Assembly (NCBI GenBank): GCA_002104895.1
Contig: MCFG01000004.1
Span: 270,001-334,000, forward strand
DNA length: 64,000 bases
DNA from: Anaeromyces robustus
Taxonomy: Eukaryota > Neocallimastigomycota > Neocallimastigomycetes > Neocallimastigales > Neocallimastigaceae
Direction of reading: 5' to 3'
The position numbers and the translations under genes were made by a program. Every line of letters begins with the position of its first letter. Position 1 is the first letter of the stretch. Below, piece by piece: positions 56,693-64,000 of this stretch. The notes beneath the pieces are model-generated. The model did no database searches, had not been told where the DNA came from, and was given only the letters and a program-made list of their open reading frames with translations.

Positions 56693-57283
56693 TATAATAA
56701 CAATATTAATAATAATCAAAATAATTTAATGATAATATATAATTAATTATGATTATAAATTATAATATAATAATATAATAATATAATAATTAAAAATACA
56801 AAATATAATAATAAAATAAATATTAATAATAATAAATAATACAAAAAATAAAAAAATATAAAAAATACAAATGTCAAAGCAAAAACATAATTAAAAAAAA
56901 AAAACAATAAAACAATAAACAAAATAAAAAATAAAGTAAAAATAAAATATATATTTAAAAATAAAAAAAAAAAGTCATTTTTTATTATGTTATTGGAGAA
57001 ATTATTAATTATATATTATAATATATAATATTTTAATAATTATTATTTAGATATATTTTTTAGATTTATTTAATAGATATTAATATTTCATATTATAATA
57101 TATTTAATATATTATTTTTTATTTTATATTATTTTTTATTTTTTTTTTTTTTTTATCTTAATTAGTATTATTATTTTAATTATATATATTTAAATGATTT
57201 TTTCTTAGTAATTTATAAATATTTTATAAATATATTTATAATATATATTTATAAGTATAGTTATTCTATCTTATTAATTATCA

Positions 57284-57314
<31 letters not shown>

Positions 57315-57711
57315 TATTATTATTAAAACTTTTTTTTTTTAATTAATTGTATACATTGCTTTTGCTTTATTATACTAAATTTGAAAAAAGTTTTTTTTTT
57401 TTTTTTTTTTTAATTTTTTAACCTTTTAAATAATACTTATTATATCACTTTTTTATATTCTATATAAAATATATATACTTTTAAAAACAAAAAAAAAAAA
57501 AATTTAGATAAATAGAAAAAAAAAAAAAAAAAAAGTAGGAAAATTAGGGAAAAGAAAGAAAGTAAAACAAAGAAAATAATTAATATAGAAAAAAGAATAA
57601 TCTATATATAAAGGGGGGAATAAAAAAGAAAAGAAAAGAAAAAAAAAAAAGAATAGAAAAAACTTTTATTTGTTGTGATTACTATTATTATTATTCTTTT
57701 TAAGATAATAA
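53524..57711. other. 4.2-kb A-rich non-coding spacer
   Basis: No supported gene. Between about 53830 and 57000 the plus strand is strongly A-rich over T, with AAAC and AAAAAC repeats, poly(A) runs and an AAT microsatellite (56608-56690). It includes two direct duplications, at 55519/55610 and 56353/56397. It separates two genes that converge: the coiled-coil gene (+) and the pseudokinase (-). Confidence 0.6.
56608..56690 (+). repeat. (AAT)n microsatellite
   Basis: About 27 units in the A-rich spacer. Confidence 0.9.
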
Positions 57712-58154
57712 TTACTTTATGACCGAAGTTTTTAAGATCATATTATTCTCATAATTAGAACTATCATTCATAATTTCTTTGGTATTCACTATAGAATCAT
57801 TCTTTGCTACGGTGAAAGAAACTGATTTTTTCATTTTTAAACCTTCTAATTCACTATTACTTTTAGTAATAATGGCACTTAATCGATTACTAATGGATAC
57901 AACTGAACTCTTTTCTTTGTTAGAACCAGCATTATTTTCTGAAGTAATTGGAGCAAGTGAATTATTTTTTTTTTTAATATTATTATTGGAAGTTTTCATA
58001 TTACCATTACTATTAATATTAGTTCCACCATTACCTCCATTCAAAGAATCATCTTTTAATAATATTGGTGTAGAATAATTATTCTTTCTTTTTTCAGATT
58101 TTAATAATGGTATTTTTGTTTCTATTTATTTATTCATGCATATTAATTATTTTT

Positions 58155-58188
<34 letters not shown>

Positions 58189-58709
58189 GTAATAATGTAT
58201 AAGTATAACAAAAAAAAAATAAAAAATAAATAATAATTATAATATTAGTAATATTTAATATTTAATTATTATTAATGTTATTAATGTTATTAATGTTATT
58301 ATTATTATTAATTTATTATCATAATTTATCGTTTTTATATTAATATTATATATATATAATATATATGTTTTATATTCATCATTTTATAATCTATTTTTTA
58401 TTTTATAATTAATCTATATTTTTTAATACTACTTTTTTTTATTTAATATTTTAATTTTTATTTTCTATTTTTGTTTTTTTAATAATCCAGTTTATAGTTT
58501 TTATATGATTAACTTTAATTTTTTGTAATATCATTTAATATTGTATTATAATTTTTTTACTTTTTATATTTTTTTTTATTTTATTACATTATGTTATATA
58601 TGATTTTTTAATTATACTTTTATAATCATGAATATATGAATATATTTTATTATCATTATCACTTTATCATATTTTGTAAATAATATCTAATTAAATAAAA
58701 TTTACTATA

Positions 58710-58749
<40 letters not shown>

Positions 58750-59388
58750 AATAATTACCTAATATATTTGGTTGTGATATTTGATAAGTATTATGTGGAA
58801 GCACATCATCAGTTGAACTATTTAATGCTTGAATTTCTTCTTCATCTTCTTCTTTAATTAAATGTTTCGTTGAATTTTCTTTTATAATATTATGTGCACT
58901 ATTTTTATTTTCTATTATTTTATCTTTATTAATGGTCATAGGTATCATAATATCTTTACATATTTCATAAACTTCTGATCCAACAATTTTTTGTGAATTA
59001 TGTCGACTATGAGAATTACTAATTACTGATACTGAACTATGTCTAGAATTCATTCTTAATATTTTAGATCCTTTACCATCTGATTCATTCTTTGTTGCCA
59101 TAATAATAGAATTAGATTTACTACTCATCATTCTACTTCTAGAATCATTATCTGTTTTAGATGGCATAACAATAGAATTTGATTTACTATTCATCATTCG
59201 ACTTCTAGAATCATTATCTGTTTTCGATGGCATAATAACAATTGAGTTTGATTTACTACTATTGAATTTTCTATGATTTATATTCATACTTATTGTATTT
59301 GTATTATTTAAATTATTTGCACTATTTAAATTATTTGTATTATTTATATTATTATTGTTATTGTTATTATTATTATTATTACTAATAC

Positions 59389-59430
<42 letters not shown>

Positions 59431-62412
59431 AAACATTATTTGGAATACTGGTACTATTAGCATTGTTTATATAACTATTATTATTAGACATTTTTATTAG
59501 TTGAGATCCTTGAGAACTTATAGAGCCTTGAAGAACTTGTTGTTTTATTAAAGAATGTGATGATATATATTTTAAAGAAGAAGCTTGAGATTTTGAATTT
59601 GGTATTCTTGAATTTGGATTGGTATAAACTAGTTGTTGCTGTTGTTGTTGAAGTTGTGGCTGTGATTGTGGTTGTGGCTGTGATTGTAATTGTGATTGTA
59701 ATGGTAATTGTGATTGTGATTGTGATTGTGGTTGTGGTTGGGGTTGTGGTTGGGGTTGTGGTTGTTGAGTTATTGGTGATACTGTTGTTACTTGACAATT
59801 AGATTGAGATAAATTATTGGAATTTATAATAGAATTAGATGTTTTCATACTACTTTTATCATCTTTAACAGAAACTAAGGGTTGATTATGTAATTTATTT
59901 GATTCAGAATCAATTATATCATTATTACTTTCTATTACTTTTTTATTTTATTATATATTTATTATATAAACATATATATATATATTATTTTAATATATGT
60001 ATAATAATAATAAAAATTTTTATTATTGTTACATTATTATTATTATTATTAATTAATTAAATATATAATGACTATTATTATTACCTTCATTACTACCTTC
60101 AACTTCTGCTTCTCTTCCTTCTACTTCATATTCTTTTCCTTCATTTTCCTTTTCTTTGCCTTCTTCATCTGGTGGTCTTTCTTCATCATTTTCTTCTGGT
60201 AATTCTAAATCATCAATATTAAAAGAATAATCATCTGAAAAAATCTCTAATAATTGTTTTCTTTTTAATTCATTATTATATTCTTGAATTTTTTCTTCAT
60301 CTAAACATTGAGCTTGTTTTGCTTTTTCTGTGATTTCGGCCATATTTTGCATTACTGATTCAATAGCTGCAGCTATATTAAATTATATTCATTAATTTTA
60401 TTTAATTAACAATCTATTAATTAATATGTATAATTTATAAATAAAGTTTTTTTTTTCTTTTTTTATACTGATATTGAAGAAAATATTTTGTATTTATATA
60501 TATATATATTTAAAAAAAAAGAATTTTTCATACTATGTTTATTTATTATTCCACTTTTCTTTAGTACTGATTCTATGTAATGAACACTTTTAGCTTTTTT
60601 AATAAATGGCATATCCATTAATTCAACTATTGTTGGTCTATTATTAAATTGTTTATTTATTATAGTATTTATAATAATATTTATAATAATAATAATAAAT
60701 AAATAAATTAATATATAAATATAATATATATATATATATTTATACATTAAAAATTATATTAATTTTTTATATTGTATTAACATTCATTAATATACCTTTC
60801 TTTAGGATCTTTTTTAACACATGCACTAACGAAATTCCAGAAATTTTTGGATAATTTTTTTTCTGATTTTATCATTGGTATTGCATACATAATTTTACTT
60901 AATAATATCTTTGCTGATGGCCATTCATCAAATGGTGTTTTATTAAATACTAATTCTAATGCTGTAATACCAATACTATATATATCAGATTTTTGATTAT
61001 GACTTGTATTTTGAGCTATAATTTCAGGAGCTGCCCATTCGTGATTATCTCCTATGGGAGTAAAGATTGATTTTTTTAATCTACCTCCTACAACTAAAGA
61101 TGAAAGTTGATGAAATCCTGTTAATTTTACATCTCCATTAAAATCTAAAAGTATATTTGATGCTCTTATATCACTATATAATAATAATAATGATGATTAT
61201 GATAATAATGATAAGGATGATGATAATAATAATAATAATGATGATGATGCATAAATATATTATATATTATATATATATATATATATATATTAATAATATG
61301 ATTATAAATAAATAATGATATTATAAATTATAATTTAATTTATATATAAAATATTATGAATATATAAAGATTTATTAATAAATTTAAAAAATAAATAAAA
61401 AAAGTATTTACTTATGAATTAAATTATTGCTATGAAGATAATATACAGCTTTTAAAACTTCTTTTAATATAGAAGAAGCCATTACTTCTGAAAAACCGTC
61501 TTGAAAATAATCTTTCAGTATAGTTGAACAGGAGCCTATATATATTTTGAAATAATATATTTATAAAATATATATTTTTTTTTTAATTAATATTTTTCTT
61601 AATAATAAAATTAATAAAAAAAAAAAACAATAATTATGATAATAATAATTTACCAGATTTCATTGGATGAGTTACTGTCCATAATCTATCATTTTCAATA
61701 AAATCTGTATAATATGGTAGTATATTTGGATGACTTAATAGATGTGTATTTATTATAGTGTTCTATGTGAATAATTGATAAAAAAAATTGTCATAAACAA
61801 ATGATTTATTATATATATATTAATATGAATATGGTAAAAATATGAATTAAATATATAATTTATTTAAAAAAAAAATTATTGTGAATAGGTAGTATTTTTT
61901 TTAGATGTAATAAAGTAAAATCAATAAAATGTCCCATTATATTTGTTATATACATTATATATATATAATTTTTTTCATACTTTTAACTCTTTTATTAAAG
62001 CATAATCTATAGATATTGTTAAATCTGTATATTTTAGTGCTACAAATTCATTTGTTGGAATATATAAAGCAAGATATAAATATGAAATATCATCAACTCC
62101 ACCTAAAAATTTATGTATTTATTATATTTATAATAAAATATTTTATTATTTAATTACATTTATAAAAATAATAATAATTAATTAATAATTTTTACCAATT
62201 GGACTTATTAATTCATATTGTGAAATATCTGTTGAATATTTTGGATGTGATAAATATTTTTTCTATACATATATATTTTATCATATATTATAATATATTA
62301 TATAATAGTATTTTATAATAGTATTTTATTATACATAAAAAATTAATTTAATATTTTTTGTTTCTTCGAAATTTTTTATTAAGTTTTTTATTAAAATTCT
62401 ATTTGATCTTGT

Positions 62413-62443
<31 letters not shown>

Positions 62444-62537
62444 TATATACCGATGATGGATATCTTGGTGGTTTTGTAATAACTTCTTTCTCTTCTTTAT
62501 TTATAGGATTTAATATACCAACTTTTGCCGACTCCAT
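57712..62537 (-). CDS. STRAD-like (STE20-related adaptor) pseudokinase with long disordered tail
   Basis: Ten exons (62451-62537, 62196-62262, 61981-62102, 61654-61762, 61412-61535, 60796-61173, 60534-60637, 60085-60372, 58759-59937, 57712-58121) join in phase to 955 residues. Residues from about 45 to 335 form a kinase fold resembling STRAD: LYIPTNEFVALKYTDL; LLSHPNILPYYTDFIENDRL; LKEVLKAVYYLHSNNLIHND; KSDIYSIGITALELVFNKTPF. The glycine loop is degenerate (PIGGVDDISYLYLALY). The catalytic HRD is HND, and DFG is replaced (VKLTGFHQL), so metal-dependent catalysis is unlikely. The VALK lysine is retained, and APE is intact. STRAD activates LKB1 together with MO25. The C-terminal 600 residues are Gln/Pro/Asn/Ser-rich, with polyN and QP repeats, and look disordered. 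A divergent active STE20 kinase is the alternative. Confidence 0.82.
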
Positions 62538-63416
62538 AATTTATATATTTTAACTTTTATTTATTATTTATATATTATTATCTTATTTATATATATAACT
62601 AATATAACTAATGTATATACTTTATGATGATAATTATTGATTTCAATACATCAATACTTTTTCTTATGTGAAATAAATAACAAAAAAAATATATATTATG
62701 AGTTATTGTTTTATTATTTTATCGATTGTTTTTAAATTATACTATTTGATTTTGTTTTTAATGATAATAATGGTAATAATACTTCTATAACTGATTATTC
62801 TTTTATATAAATATAATAGAAAACTATTGATTAAATATTGAACGAAGAAAAAAAATATATATATATATATAATTCAATTATAAAATTTTTACTATATCCA
62901 TAAATATTTTTTATTAAATGTAGTAGTTAATAGTTTTTTTTTTTTTTTTATTATTATTATATTATTCCATTTAATTCTTTCTTATTTTGTTTTTTGTAAT
63001 AGAAATATAAAAAATCAAATAAAAATGAATAATATATAATTTTATTGATTAAATAATCATTTTTCAGATAGTAATAAATATCGTCAATTCATATTAATAA
63101 TTATCTTTACTTCTTTTTATTACTCTATTATATTAATCTGTTATTCATATTTTTTATAGATTTTAATATCATTAGAATTTGTTTTAAAGATTTTTATTAT
63201 TCTTTTATTCAAACTTTAATATTCTTTTAACCCAAATCAATTTTTTTTTTTAAATTTTTATATAATCAAAAAAAGTTTTTTCTTTTATGAAAAAAGAATA
63301 ATATTAAAATAATAATGGTAATTATTATGAAAAAAACAAATTAAAAAAAAAAGAAAATAATTATTATATATAATATATTAATACAAAATTATATAGTATC
63401 ATCTTATATATTACTT

Positions 63417-63448
<32 letters not shown>

Positions 63449-63820
63449 ATGATTATGATTATGATTAATATTATTAAATCTTATTATTATAGAATAATTT
63501 TTAATTGAATTTAAAAGAAAATATCTACCATAATTAATTTAAAATAATTCATTAAAGAATTGTTTAATTTTTCATTGGAACAAATATAACAAATTAACAA
63601 ATAAAATTAAACAATCAATGAAGTTTCTACTTTTTTAAAATAATTTAACTTCTTATATCTATTATGAACATATTAAAATTATTAATTAAAGTAAATTATA
63701 ACTTTTTTATTTATTATTTTCATTATTTTCTAATTAATTATTTATTTATTTATTTCAGTTATATAATATATATATCCATTTTAATATGTTTTATCCTTTT
63801 TACTATTATTTATTTTATAT

Positions 63821-63911
<91 letters not shown>

Positions 63912-64000
63912 TTATAATTATTATAAATTTTGAAATAATAGTTTGATTATGTTAAGCTTATTTTTATATATTTTTAAGAATTTTAATATATATACTTTGG
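62538..64000. other. AT-rich spacer with TTTA tract
   Basis: Upstream of the minus-strand pseudokinase. No gene is supported. It holds homopolymer T runs, an ATT/AAT patch at 63417-63450 and a TTTA microsatellite at 63818-63914. The open frame through the latter is an artefact of the repeat. Confidence 0.6.
63818..63914 (+). repeat. (TTTA)n microsatellite
   Basis: About 24 perfect units in the right-hand spacer. Confidence 0.9.

Overview
The window is eukaryotic and extremely AT-rich. It has many short GT-AG introns, long homopolymer and ATT/AAT/TTTA microsatellite tracts in introns and spacers, and asparagine- and aspartate-rich proteins. Two highly biased, GC-richer intronless genes (ribosomal P0 and a sugar porter) stand out from the rest. 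The window also encodes a flagellar transport protein (IFT121), a dynein-assembly-type SPAG1 homologue and a fungal-style sugar porter. This combination suggests a zoosporic fungus, most probably an anaerobic gut fungus (Neocallimastigomycota). The organism call is an inference. I saw no rRNA, tRNA or CRISPR array.

Layout, left to right: 1-4036 (+) 3' part of an ITFG1/TIP-like FG-GAP membrane protein; 4783-8292 (-) cohesin kleisin RAD21/SCC1; 8293-11021 divergent spacer; 11022-17861 (+) IFT121/WDR35 in 25 exons; 18408-21411 (+) unknown coiled-coil protein; 22150-24435 (-) Myb/SANT-like protein; 25086-27840 (+) DNA polymerase epsilon subunit 2; 28422-31636 (-) SPAG1-like TPR protein; 32264-33199 (+) RPLP0; 33447-38070 a nest of LINE 3' ends around an MFS sugar transporter (34616-36190, -); 38550-46458 (+) RAD50 in about 28 exons; 46459-51306 spacer; 51307-53523 (+) intronless coiled-coil protein; 53524-57711 A-rich spacer; 57712-62537 (-) a STRAD-like pseudokinase with a very long disordered tail; 62538-64000 spacer. 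Exons were joined by hand from splice sites and reading phase. For most genes the summed exon lengths are divisible by three.

Two themes recur. Genome-maintenance genes (RAD21, POLE2, RAD50) and ciliary genes (IFT121, SPAG1) sit in the same window, though nothing suggests co-regulation beyond adjacency. The most unusual structure is at 34155-37853. A 14-bp direct repeat, lying directly after a poly(A) tail on its right side, brackets 3.67 kb that holds a complete sugar transporter gene plus a 5'-truncated LINE. The bracketed DNA splits another LINE 3' end in two. This looks like a retrotransposition footprint that carries a host transporter gene.
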